The position numbers and the translations under genes were made by a program. A DNA stretch of 64,000 bases. Source: Cyanobacteria bacterium FACHB-63. GTDB lineage: Bacteria; Cyanobacteriota; Cyanobacteriia; Leptolyngbyales; Leptolyngbyaceae. Below the pieces are notes generated by a model. That model made no database searches and was not told where the DNA came from. It saw only the letters and a list, made by a program, of their open reading frames with translations. Location of the stretch: NCBI GenBank assembly GCA_014695255.1, contig JACJNX010000016.1, forward strand, positions 186,001-250,000, written 5' to 3'. Positions within the stretch are counted from its first letter, which is position 1, and each line of letters starts with the position of its first letter. Shown piece by piece: positions 53,987 through 61,753 of the stretch.

Positions 53987-55066
53987 TTACGCTTTTGCGA
54001 ACACTGTCTCTGGGAAGCCTAGCTTCTCTAGTAGCTCATTCCAAAGTTCGATGCTTAAGCTGCCTCCAGATGCCTGATCATGCCCATGTGCGTAACTGCC
54101 TTCGCCGACCGAAAGGTTTTGACTCCGCAGAAATTCGAGGACATTGACGCTGTTCGATCGTGCTGCAAAGTTCACCCGTCCTGGCATGTAGCCTTCGTTT
54201 GCTGCAATCACAATCATTTTCGATAAACGACCGCGCCAGCTTTGAGCAATCAACGGATGAATCTGACACGGTGAGTTCATCCGAATCAGAGCTACATTGC
54301 CAGAGAATATTGGAGCCGTTTTCCGGGCTTCGTCGAGTGCTAATTTGACTTCTTCTCGCGCCGATCGCAGGTGTTGCACATCCGCACTTTCTGAATTGAC
54401 TAATGCTTTCGGACTGGAATGATTTAATAATGCTCGTGCTGCAACCTCTGGCTCATAGTGAGAAGCTCGTCGAGACGCATTGATCAGCGCTGTTGCTTCT
54501 TTCAGGTACTTTGCGGTGTACTTTCGTTTTGCGATCGTCAATAGTTCAAACGGAGCGCGATCACCTAAATCGCTCAGCGTTCCGATCGCCGCAATCCAGT
54601 CAAGGTCGGAAATATCTGCGATCGTTTGACACAGTTCCCAGATGATCAGTGAAGTATTCGGAATCGGTTCCCAGGTGTAAGCGGTAATTAATGTATCTCC
54701 GTCGGGGACACCTTCGGGATGGTGATGATCAATAAAACAAGTCGGAATTCCAGAAATCACAGGCTCAGAACGACTGCCCAAATCCATCACAAATAGATAA
54801 GCCGGATTCGCAGATTGAACAATCGCGCGATTGTTCGGTGTCCAAGCATTCCGCTCTCGATCGGGAATAACGCGATGCACTGAGGCAAATCCTGCTCGTT
54901 CAAATGCGCGTTGCCAGACAACTCCAGCCGTTACCCCGTCGGCATCTGAATCATGAATAGCAACGATTCTAGAGGAGTGAGAGATCTGCGAAACGAAGCG
55001 ATCGAAGGCTTGAATTGCAGCGTCTTGATTCGGAGTACTAACGGCAGGATCGAGTGTAAAAGTCAT
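53987..55066 (-). CDS. DHH-family phosphoesterase
   Basis: ~359-residue manganese-dependent phosphoesterase. The DHH domain has VAIHDSDADGVTAGVVW, LFVMDLGSRSE and CFIDHHHPEG, the DHH metal-binding core; the C-terminal DHHA1 region ends with SYAHGHDQASGGSLS. Relatives degrade oligonucleotides or cyclic dinucleotides, or act as RecJ-like exonucleases; specificity is not visible. Start at ATG 55066; the frame reads back to TTG 55078. uvsE lies 15-30 bp upstream on the same strand, so a repair-linked operon is likely. Confidence 0.85.
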   Translation of the reverse strand: MTFTLDPAVSTPNQDAAIQAFDRFVSQISHSSRIVAIHDSDADGVTAGVVWQRAFERAGFASVHRVIPDRERNAWTPNNRAIVQSANPAYLFVMDLGSRSEPVISGIPTCFIDHHHPEGVPDGDTLITAYTWEPIPNTSLIIWELCQTIADISDLDWIAAIGTLSDLGDRAPFELLTIAKRKYTAKYLKEATALINASRRASHYEPEVAARALLNHSSPKALVNSESADVQHLRSAREEVKLALDEARKTAPIFSGNVALIRMNSPCQIHPLIAQSWRGRLSKMIVIAANEGYMPGRVNFAARSNSVNVLEFLRSQNLSVGEGSYAHGHDQASGGSLSIELWNELLEKLGFPETVFAKA

Positions 55067-55093
55067 AATTAATCCCAAAGACTCAGCTTTTCA

Positions 55094-56110
55094 CTAAACT
55101 GAAACAGGTTGCTCCATTAGATCAGAAGGTTCTTCATCCTGTGTCGATGGCGTGATTGCCTCAATTTGAATTTCCTCCGCTTTTGGCTCCTCTGTCTCAG
55201 TAATTACAGGCGGCAGCACATTCAAATCCGAATACAACCATTCATCCTGAAGCTTTTTAATCGCAAATTCCTTTTGCTTCGCTTCAATCTCAATCCAAGG
55301 AGCTTGACGATAACAGCTTGGCATCACCGTAATGTAATCACTATGCTTTTGATCTAGGAAACTTTCCGCGCCATTAGAAATGTGAACCATCTGCCAATCT
55401 GGATTCTCCCAGGTCGATCTCGCCGCCTCAAATGCCCGAATCACGCTTTCATCTTCGTAGCTCTCGGCTTTTTCGTGAATCACATGATGATGAGCATCAA
55501 ACAAATGCGGAACTCCTGCCGCTTGACAGACCGCTAAAATTTGCTCTGATCCATAAGTGTATTCATCATTTTCGAGTGTGAGCCGTAGACGAATGTTATC
55601 CGGCAAACTGCGAATCGTTTCAACTAATCGTTCGGCTCGATCGCCCTTGCCACCATGAATGTTCATTAATGCCCACGGAGATTGCGGCAATCCTAATAAG
55701 TCAAAAATCCGGGCGTGCATCGCGAGAATTTTGATGCTATTTTCGATCACTTCTCGACGATCGGAACTCAACACCACAAACTGATCTGGATGCAGCACCA
55801 GTCGAACTTTAAGCTGAGTTGCTTGCTCTCCAACCAGCCCCATTGCTTCTGCAAACTCTTCTAGAACTGCGGCTCCCAAGGGATCATCGGCAAACGGAAA
55901 CATTCCTGAACCGAGTCGATAAAGCCCGATTTTATTATCTGCACAAAACTCGATCGCAATCCCCAGTCGCCGCAAATTCTCAGCATATAATTCGCGCAAT
56001 AATCGCTCTTGCTCGACTAAATCAAATTGCAGTAATCGCTTTCTTGTAATCGTCTTAAATCGCACCGTTTTTGATGCAGAAATACAGACTAAACCCAATT
56101 CAGGAATCAT
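55094..56110 (-). CDS. uvsE: UV damage endonuclease (UVDE/UvsE)
   Basis: 338-residue TIM-barrel endonuclease that nicks DNA 5' of UV photoproducts, an alternative to nucleotide excision repair. Conserved pieces are LYRLGSGMFPFADD, VRLVLHPDQFVVLSS, WALMNIHGGKGDRAERL, LTLENDEYTYG and FDAHHHVIHEKAE, supplying the metal-binding His, Glu and Asp residues. The C-terminal ~40 residues are an acidic, low-complexity tail. It heads the minus-strand run; the DHH gene follows within 30 bp. Sporadic in cyanobacteria and typical of sunlight-exposed strains. Confidence 0.93.
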   Translation of the reverse strand: MIPELGLVCISASKTVRFKTITRKRLLQFDLVEQERLLRELYAENLRRLGIAIEFCADNKIGLYRLGSGMFPFADDPLGAAVLEEFAEAMGLVGEQATQLKVRLVLHPDQFVVLSSDRREVIENSIKILAMHARIFDLLGLPQSPWALMNIHGGKGDRAERLVETIRSLPDNIRLRLTLENDEYTYGSEQILAVCQAAGVPHLFDAHHHVIHEKAESYEDESVIRAFEAARSTWENPDWQMVHISNGAESFLDQKHSDYITVMPSCYRQAPWIEIEAKQKEFAIKKLQDEWLYSDLNVLPPVITETEEPKAEEIQIEAITPSTQDEEPSDLMEQPVSV

Positions 56111-56134
56111 ACTCGTATACCTAGATTTTTAAAT

Positions 56135-56159
56135 GAGCGATCGCATATTACGATCGCTC
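56135..56159 (-). terminator. Hairpin downstream of the DUF3140 gene
   Basis: GAGCGATCG (56135-56143) pairs perfectly with CGATCGCTC (56151-56159) around a 7-nt loop, just beyond the minus-strand stop at 56166. It contains a HIP1-type core. The following minus-strand bases are AT-rich but not a clean U-run. Confidence 0.4.
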
Positions 56160-56165
56160 GAATGA

Positions 56166-56513
56166 TTAATCTTTTAGCGGCTCATGTCCCCAGTTCTTTA
56201 GCGAATAGCGCCAGCGCGTATGTTCAATATCGCCTTTTGGTTTTTCTGCTAAATGTCGATGAACATAGCTAACCACCCGCCGCATATGGTTAAAGTCAGC
56301 CTCATCGTAGTCCGATTTTTTCTTATGTAAAAGTTCGATCGTATGTCTGCCCGATTGATGCCCAGTGGATTCAGCATCTTCGCTGCTTTTCATTCCAACC
56401 GAAAGAGATTCTTCTGTTTTTAACCAAGCTTCTAATTCTTTAGCCGACATATTGACCGCTTCTTGAAACTCTTTGAGAGTCTCTTGATTTTGCGTGGCAG
56501 TATGTTGCGCCAT
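56166..56513 (-). CDS. DUF3140 protein
   Basis: 115-residue small, charged protein. EFQEAVNMSAKELEAWLKTEESLSVG, HQSGRHTIELLHKKKSDYDEADFNHMRRVVSYVHRHLA and TRWRYSLKNWGHEPLKD are the DUF3140 hallmarks; the family occurs widely in stress-tolerant bacteria and fungi with no known activity. It is predicted DNA-binding-like by its basic helix but this is inference. It starts within the stop of the DUF2945 gene (TAATG), so both are translated together. Confidence 0.9.
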   Translation of the reverse strand: MAQHTATQNQETLKEFQEAVNMSAKELEAWLKTEESLSVGMKSSEDAESTGHQSGRHTIELLHKKKSDYDEADFNHMRRVVSYVHRHLAEKPKGDIEHTRWRYSLKNWGHEPLKD

Positions 56514-56734
56514 TATTTTTTCTCCTTGGTTTTCTTCAGTTGCTCACCTTTATGAATGGCATCTTTTCCACTCTTTGAACTTTCCACACGGTACTCAGGA
56601 TTTTCTTTTGATGCTTCAAAATGATGATTCTTAAAATCAGTCGGCTCAGTGATAATTTCTTTGATTTCACCTTCAGTTTTTTTGCCAGAAGTATTCCACT
56701 CTACATAGTCGCCCTTTTTTAATTTCTCAGTCAT
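56513..56734 (-). CDS. DUF2945 (hypervirulence-associated TUDOR-like) protein
   Basis: ~73-residue basic protein. LKKGDYVEWNTSGKKTEGEIKEIITEPTDFKNHHFEASKENPEYRVES is characteristic of DUF2945, a TUDOR/SH3-like beta-barrel domain. ATG 56734 (MTEKLKKGD) is used; a longer in-frame reading begins at 56758. In many bacteria DUF2945 and DUF3140 are adjacent, suggesting one functional unit, plausibly nucleoid or stress related. The stop overlaps the next ATG by one base. Confidence 0.88.
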   Translation of the reverse strand: MTEKLKKGDYVEWNTSGKKTEGEIKEIITEPTDFKNHHFEASKENPEYRVESSKSGKDAIHKGEQLKKTKEKK

Positions 56735-56891
56735 GATTTTCGCTTCAAAGGATTGCATTTAAACTCTAAGCAGCTTAACGTTTTGTCACCTCTATCTGCG
56801 GTTCCCCTTCACTCTGTTTAAACCTTTCTTTGGGTAGTCGAAAATCAGCGATCGCTCAACTTACGCTTTGATCAAAATTAAAGCTGTGATC

Positions 56892-58220
56892 ATGACTTAC
56901 GACTTGTTTGTAATTGGAGCAGGTCCCGGTGGACTCGCTGCTGCTAAAAAAGCCGCAACCTATGGTGCAAAAGTCGCGATCGCAGAATCTGCTAACTTAG
57001 GCGGAACCTGTGTCAATCTCGGCTGTATTCCCAAGAAATTGATGGTGTATGCGGCTGACTTTGCTGCAATGGCAGAAGCCGCAACCGGATACGGTTGGGA
57101 AATCGGAACTCCTAAATTTAGCTGGCAACGCTTCAAACAACAGCGCGATCGTGAACTCGATCGCCTACGCCACGTTCATCAATCCGCACTTAAACAACGT
57201 GGAATTGACATCATCCCCGGTAGAGCAACTTTGATTGATGCTCACACGATCGCAGTGAACGACCAAAAATTTACAGCAGATAAAATCCTAATTGCAGTCG
57301 GTGGAAAACCAAATCGGCTAAAGATTCCAGGCATCGAACATACCATGACTTCTGATCAGATGTTCCAGCTTGAACAGCTACCGAAACGGATTGCAATTAT
57401 TGGGGGTGGCTACATTGGAGTTGAGTTTGCCAGTGTTTTGCGGAACTTTGGAGTCGAAGTCACTTTAATGAATAGAGAACACTGCATTCTCAATGGATTT
57501 GATGAATTAATTAGCAGCACGGTCAGAGCAGGATTGATCGATCGTGGCATTCAAAGCTACTGCAACACAACCGCAGACAAGATTGAGCATATTGGTAATG
57601 AAATTCAGGTACATCTCAAGGGTGATCACACAGACATTCTCGCAGTTGATACAGTGTTATGTGCGATCGGTCGCACTCCGAATTTGGATGATCTTGGCTT
57701 AGAAACTGTCGGTATCGAGCGCGACGGGAAAGCTATCGCAGTAGACAAATTCAGTCGCACCAATCTACCAAACATCTATGCAGTAGGCGATTGCACCAAT
57801 CGCATTCAGCTCACTCCGGTAGCGCGGGCTGAAGGAAAAGCGTTTGCAGAAACTGTGTTTAACAATCAGCCAACCGAGATTGATTCGCTAATTCCTGCTG
57901 CGGTCTGTGCCCGTCCTGAAGCTGCAATGGTTGGACTGACCGAACTTGAAGCTAAGGAGCAATTTGGAGATGGTGTTCAATGTTATCAAACTGAATTTAC
58001 CCCACTATTCGACACATTGAGCAAGCAGAAATCTAAAAGCATTGTTAAATTTGTGACTTATGACGATCGCGTGGTTGGTATTCATTTTGTCGGTGCAGAT
58101 GCCACAGAGATTGTTCAGGGCTTTGCATTAGCAATGAAAAAGGGCATTACCAAGAGCGAGATCAATCGAGCGATCGCAATCCACCCCTCAGCAGCAGAAG
58201 AGCTATTTTCATTGGATTAG
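56892..58220 (+). CDS. gor: Glutathione-disulfide reductase
   Basis: 442-residue FAD/NAD(P) flavoprotein that keeps glutathione reduced. The FAD site is YDLFVIGAGPGGLAAAKKAA, the redox-active disulfide is GGTCVNLGCIPKKLM, the pyridine-nucleotide fold is IAIIGGGYIGVEFASVLRNFG, and the dimer-interface catalytic His-Glu lies in AIHPSAAEELF. ATG 56892 (MTYDLFVIG) is preferred over the in-frame frame from 56868. CVNLGC, rather than the mycothione or trypanothione variants, supports GR. Divergent from DUF2945. Confidence 0.93.
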   Translation: MTYDLFVIGAGPGGLAAAKKAATYGAKVAIAESANLGGTCVNLGCIPKKLMVYAADFAAMAEAATGYGWEIGTPKFSWQRFKQQRDRELDRLRHVHQSALKQRGIDIIPGRATLIDAHTIAVNDQKFTADKILIAVGGKPNRLKIPGIEHTMTSDQMFQLEQLPKRIAIIGGGYIGVEFASVLRNFGVEVTLMNREHCILNGFDELISSTVRAGLIDRGIQSYCNTTADKIEHIGNEIQVHLKGDHTDILAVDTVLCAIGRTPNLDDLGLETVGIERDGKAIAVDKFSRTNLPNIYAVGDCTNRIQLTPVARAEGKAFAETVFNNQPTEIDSLIPAAVCARPEAAMVGLTELEAKEQFGDGVQCYQTEFTPLFDTLSKQKSKSIVKFVTYDDRVVGIHFVGADATEIVQGFALAMKKGITKSEINRAIAIHPSAAEELFSLD

Positions 58221-58517
58221 CTTTGAATGAGTCATTTCCTAGCATTAAAATCTAACCATCTATAGATTAACTAAACATTAAGTTCTAGCGATCGAGCGAT
58301 GATTTGCGTATTCCTCTACCTTTTGATAGATGGATGCAACCTAGAGAGCCCAGAAAATTACAGACATAAAATTCTACAGTCATCGAATTTCGCGTTCCCT
58401 GTTTGGTCTTGGAGCGTTGTTAAACTCTGTTGTCAAATTCTACAGTGTCAAGCTTTATAGCTGTCTAGTGCTGCAATCTGTAGCATCAACGATTACTTGA
58501 TCCAAGGAGCGTTCAAA
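58221..58517. other. Promoter region of aqpZ with a 12-nt direct repeat
   Basis: About 297 bases. AAATTCTACAGT occurs at 58369-58380 and again at 58435-58446, a 66-bp offset (centre to centre), upstream of aqpZ. It may be a regulator-binding pair. AAGGAG at 58504-58509 is the aqpZ ribosome-binding site. No other structure seen. Confidence 0.45.
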
Positions 58518-59294
58518 ATGCCTCTCGTAAAACGTTGTATTGCCGAGTTCCTCGGCACATTCTGGCTAGTATTTGGTGGTTGTGGTAGTGCTGTATTAGC
58601 AGCAGCCTACACCGCAGATACAACAAAAATTGGCGAAAACACCTCTTTCCCGCTTGGAATTGGTTTGGTGGGTGTATCGCTTGCGTTCGGTCTTACTGTG
58701 CTAACAATGGCGTTTGCTGTCGGCGGCATTTCTGGTGGGCACTTCAATCCAGCCGTATCGTTTGGCTTATTCGTAGCAAAGCGCTTTCGAGGCGGCACAG
58801 ATCTACTCGGCTACATTGTGGCGCAGGTACTCGGCGGAATTGTTGCCGCAGGCGTGCTTTATTTGATTGCGTCGGGTAAGGAAGGATTCAGCTTAGCGGG
58901 ATCAAACCCTTTAGCAACGAATGGATTCGGGGCACATTCTCCGGGTGGTTACTCGCTGGGTGCTTGCTTTATTGCTGAAGTGATTTTGACGTTCTTTTTC
59001 TTGTTGATTATTTTAGGTTCGACCGATCGACGCGCTGCTGGCTCATTTGCGCCACTTCCGATCGGCTTTGCGCTCACCTTGATTCACCTAATCAGCATTC
59101 CAATTACGAATACTTCGGTCAATCCTGCTCGTAGTTTAGGGCCGGCTGTGTTTGTGGGAGGTGAACTGCTCGGACAGGTGTGGTTATTCTGGGTTGCGCC
59201 GATTTTAGGAGCGATCATTGCAGGACTTGTCTATGTTGCTGTGTTTGGTGAGTCAGAAGTCAGCGAACCTGAACGGATGCGTGAAACCGTGTAG
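58518..59294 (+). CDS. aqpZ: Aquaporin Z
   Basis: 258-residue six-helix water channel. The two NPA motifs are in [11 protein letters not shown] and [15 protein letters not shown] (the arginine of the selectivity filter follows the second NPA), and [10 protein letters not shown] and LSWV-like helices are typical of AqpZ rather than glycerol facilitators. ATG 58518 has AAGGAG 8 bp upstream; the frame reads back to 58497. Water flux in cyanobacteria links to osmotic shock and cell volume. Its location beside gor and stress genes is suggestive only. Confidence 0.95.
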   Translation: MPLVKRCIAEFLGTFWLVFGGCGSAVLAAAYTADTTKIGENTSFPLGIGLVGVSLAFGLTVLTMAFAVGGISGGHFNPAVSFGLFVAKRFRGGTDLLGYIVAQVLGGIVAAGVLYLIASGKEGFSLAGSNPLATNGFGAHSPGGYSLGACFIAEVILTFFFLLIILGSTDRRAAGSFAPLPIGFALTLIHLISIPITNTSVNPARSLGPAVFVGGELLGQVWLFWVAPILGAIIAGLVYVAVFGESEVSEPERMRETV

Positions 59295-59830
59295 TGCAAG
59301 TTACGCATGAGGTTTCTGAAAATGATCAGTGTGGCGGGGTAGCAATGCTCCGCTCTTGTTCTGGAGCAACTTTCAGCAGTCACTCGATAGTATTTCAGAA
59401 AGTGTCAAAAGGCACAGCTCATATTGAGTTAAAGATACGTGAGTTCGACGAAATTTCTTGCTTCGTTTTCATCAGCTTCTTGCCCCCTAAATCCCCCATT
59501 CTGGGGGACTTTGAAAACAGCAATTCCCCAAATTGAAGCAGTTTCTTAACCTTCAAAGTCCCCCACGAGTGGGGCAGGGTTGATTCATTCTTCTCAAATT
59601 ATTCTCTCGTCTGCGTTGGGGGCGTGTTACCCCTCATCCCCTAACCTCTTCTCCTTGGGGAGAAGGGGAACCAGACTCTTGCTCCCTCTCCCTAGGGAGA
59701 GGGTTGGGGTGAGGGCACGAAAGACTCTCGCGAGAATGAAGCAGCCCTGCCACTCGTAGGTGATTTAGGGGGCGAGAATCTGTCGCATCCACAAATCAAT
59801 TTCGTATCAATATCGCTCTCTTATTCAGTT
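59295..59830. other. 536-bp spacer dominated by a repeat element
   Basis: No gene is supported here. Most of the stretch is the MITE-like element at 59482-59773, described separately; the left ~190 bp and the right ~60 bp show no structure. An 80-codon frame starting in the aqpZ stop region reads into the repeat and is not called. Confidence 0.7.
59482..59773. repeat. MITE-like composite repeat with 12-bp terminal inverted repeats
   Basis: The ends GCCCCCTAAATC (59482-59493) and GATTTAGGGGGC (59762-59773) are perfect inverted repeats. Inside, GGGGGACTTTGAA (59503-59515) pairs with TTCAAAGTCCCCC (59552-59564); CTTCTCC-TTGG-GGAGAAG lies at 59648-59665; a perfect 20-bp palindrome spans 59684-59703; and 59632-59647 pairs imperfectly with 59703-59716. 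No coding frame. Similar CCCCTAAATCCCCC and CCCTCTCCC stretches are common dispersed repeats in cyanobacteria. Confidence 0.75.
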
Positions 59831-60361
59831 GTGAACACTGAAGCTGTTAACGCTCAGAAACGTATGCTCAAATTTTTCTTACTACCAAGTCTCGGTTTTC
59901 TACTGGTTGGACTCTCTGCCTGTTCCCAATCTTCGACTGCTAACAATCCAGAGCCACCTAAATCTCCGATCGCTCAAGCAGCGCCATCTCAAGTTGCTCC
60001 CGCCTCGGTTCCAACTAAACCTGGAAGAAACTTATCTCTGCTGTTTAGCCGAGTGTGGCGCGTGACAAAAGCGCCTTCATCCCCTGCACCAGGCAGTATC
60101 TATGTCTTTTTGCCGAATGGGACTCTGCTACAAACCTCCTGTGGTGAGCCTTATCGGATTGCAACTTGGAGAATCAACAAGGGATCACCTGATATTCTGC
60201 GGGTAACGGAGGATGGGCGGCAAGCTTACACCGCAAGAATTACTCAGTTAACCGATACCACACTGCAAATTCAGCGTAGTCTCGATCGTAGCAATCAGAA
60301 CCAAGCACTGACGCTCACCGCAGTTCAACAAGAGTTCGTCTGTCCTGATTCACGTCGATAA
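59831..60361 (+). CDS. Hypothetical lipoprotein
   Basis: 176-residue predicted lipoprotein. The signal ends in the lipobox LVGLSAC, then a Pro/Ala/Gln-rich linker (~32-65) and a compact beta domain (~66-176): VWRVTKAPSSPAPGSIYVFLPNGTLLQTSCGEPYRIATW, RVTEDGRQAYTARITQLTDTTLQIQRS. The domain resembles META/lipocalin-like scaffolds seen in many cyanobacterial lipoproteins, but I do not recognise the family. Start at GTG 59831, or ATG 59864 just before the hydrophobic core. It precedes an SH3-domain gene by ~40 bp and may be co-transcribed. Confidence 0.75.
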   Translation: MNTEAVNAQKRMLKFFLLPSLGFLLVGLSACSQSSTANNPEPPKSPIAQAAPSQVAPASVPTKPGRNLSLLFSRVWRVTKAPSSPAPGSIYVFLPNGTLLQTSCGEPYRIATWRINKGSPDILRVTEDGRQAYTARITQLTDTTLQIQRSLDRSNQNQALTLTAVQQEFVCPDSRR

Positions 60362-60399
60362 ATCATAGTCATTCTCAAATCTCGAAACTCAGAACCACA

Positions 60400-61008
60400 A
60401 TGAACGCTAAAAATTGGTCAATTGCGCTTTGCACTTCAGCGATCGCAATAATTACTGCTGTTTCTCCAGCACGATCGGAAACCGTTGAAGTGACAGGTAA
60501 CAATGTCAACATCCGCTCAGGGCCTGGAACGAACTATTCTGTTATCACAGTCTGGAACAAGGGAGTTCAGGGCAACCGCATCAAGCAAGATGGGGCATGG
60601 TCATATGTAGTTACCGGGCGCGTCGAGGGCTGGATTAGCAACGCCTACATCAAACCCGCATCAACTTCAGGAGCCTCTACTTATGAAGGCATTGGCAGAA
60701 TTGACAATGCTCGGTATCAGGGCAGTGGAATCGCAGAAGTCAAAGTAAATGGTAACAATGCAACGGTGCAAGTCTCTGCGCGGGGCGAGAATATACGACC
60801 ATTTTCGACGATTTACTACGGGTCAATTTACAGCAATAATGGAACCCTAATGAGAGTGAGCCTGAATGCATTTGAATCCACCAGAACAGGGACGAAGTTT
60901 TCAACGACTGGAGAATGCCAGTTTACTCTAAACACTCAGAGAGTTCGCTCTGTCACTTGTCGAGCGGCGGGTGTTGATCATGGCAGAACTGTATTTAACA
61001 GTCTCTAA
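60400..61008 (+). CDS. Exported SH3 domain protein
   Basis: 202-residue secreted protein. After the signal peptide (IALCTSAIAIITAVSPARS) a bacterial SH3 (SH3b) domain spans ~28-85 (VEVTGNNVNIRSGPGTNYSVITVWNKGVQG..WSYVVTGRVEGWISNAYIK), a cell-wall or peptide-binding module. Residues ~95-202 are a beta-rich domain with two cysteines (GECQFTL, VTCRAAG) that could form a disulfide. It lies between the lipoprotein and Pr6Pr genes on the same strand, with 6 bp to the next gene. Confidence 0.83.
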   Translation: MNAKNWSIALCTSAIAIITAVSPARSETVEVTGNNVNIRSGPGTNYSVITVWNKGVQGNRIKQDGAWSYVVTGRVEGWISNAYIKPASTSGASTYEGIGRIDNARYQGSGIAEVKVNGNNATVQVSARGENIRPFSTIYYGSIYSNNGTLMRVSLNAFESTRTGTKFSTTGECQFTLNTQRVRSVTCRAAGVDHGRTVFNSL

Positions 61009-61013
61009 CTTCC

Positions 61014-61694
61014 ATGAAAACTGACAATCGCTTGATCCAACCTCGATCGACTTCCACACAGCGAATTTACGAAACAATTGGCGCAGTTCTGCTCTGGTTT
61101 GCCTTGATTCTCCAGCTTTATCTAACTGCTAACCTCGCGATCGACCGAGGATTAGGACTATGGGTTGGAATTGCTAGATACTTTGGTTATTTCACCATTC
61201 TGACCAATATCTTAGTTGCTCTAGCGTTCACAGTTCCTTTAGTGCAGCCTAGAACACAGTGGGGACGATTTTTCTCGTATCCGAATGTTAGAAGCGCGAT
61301 CGCAGTTTATATCACTATTGTTGGTATTGCTTATTCGCTGTTACTCAGGCACATTTGGAATCCGCAAGGCTGGCAGCTTGTTGCAGATCGGCTGCTGCAT
61401 GATGTTTCGCCGATCGTGTATGTCGTGTTTTGGCTGTTGTTTGTCCCGAAATCAGCGTTACATTGGCGTAATCTACCCCCTTGGTTGATTTATCCATTGG
61501 CTTATTTGGTCGTTGCACTGAGTCGGGGTGCAATTTTCAAATGGTATCCCTATCCATTTTTAGAAGTTGATAAGCTCGGCTACCCGCAAGTATTTTTGAA
61601 TGCTGCAATGCTGTTTATCGGTTTCTGTGTGATTGGTGCGGTGTTCATTGGAATTGCACGATTGACTCAGAAGAACACTTCGATCGTTCGATAG
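61014..61694 (+). CDS. Pr6Pr family membrane protein
   Basis: 226-residue integral membrane protein with six or seven hydrophobic segments. IGAVLLWFALILQLYLTANLAIDRGLGLWVGIARYFGYFTILTNILVALAFTVPL, YSLLLRHIWNPQGWQLVADRLLHDVSPIVYVVFWLLFVPKSALHWRN and the ISRGAIFKWYPYPFL-like C-terminal segment identify the Pr6Pr family, of unknown role. It follows the SH3 gene closely, and a terminator lies after it. Confidence 0.85.
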   Translation: MKTDNRLIQPRSTSTQRIYETIGAVLLWFALILQLYLTANLAIDRGLGLWVGIARYFGYFTILTNILVALAFTVPLVQPRTQWGRFFSYPNVRSAIAVYITIVGIAYSLLLRHIWNPQGWQLVADRLLHDVSPIVYVVFWLLFVPKSALHWRNLPPWLIYPLAYLVVALSRGAIFKWYPYPFLEVDKLGYPQVFLNAAMLFIGFCVIGAVFIGIARLTQKNTSIVR

Positions 61695-61715
61695 CAACCC
61701 AAGATTAATGCAAGC

Positions 61716-61746
61716 ATAGGGGCAGAGAACTATTCGCCCCTATTTT
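61716..61746 (+). terminator. Rho-independent terminator of the lipoprotein-SH3-Pr6Pr genes
   Basis: ATAGGGGC (61716-61723) pairs perfectly with GCCCCTAT (61736-61743) over a 12-nt loop, followed by TTTTATTT. It lies 22 bp past the Pr6Pr stop, between convergent genes. Confidence 0.8.
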
Positions 61747-61753
61747 ATTTGCT

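Noticed and set aside
59294-59536. An 80-codon plus-strand frame after aqpZ
   Set aside because: It starts on the aqpZ stop region, reads into the MITE-like repeat and has no domain.
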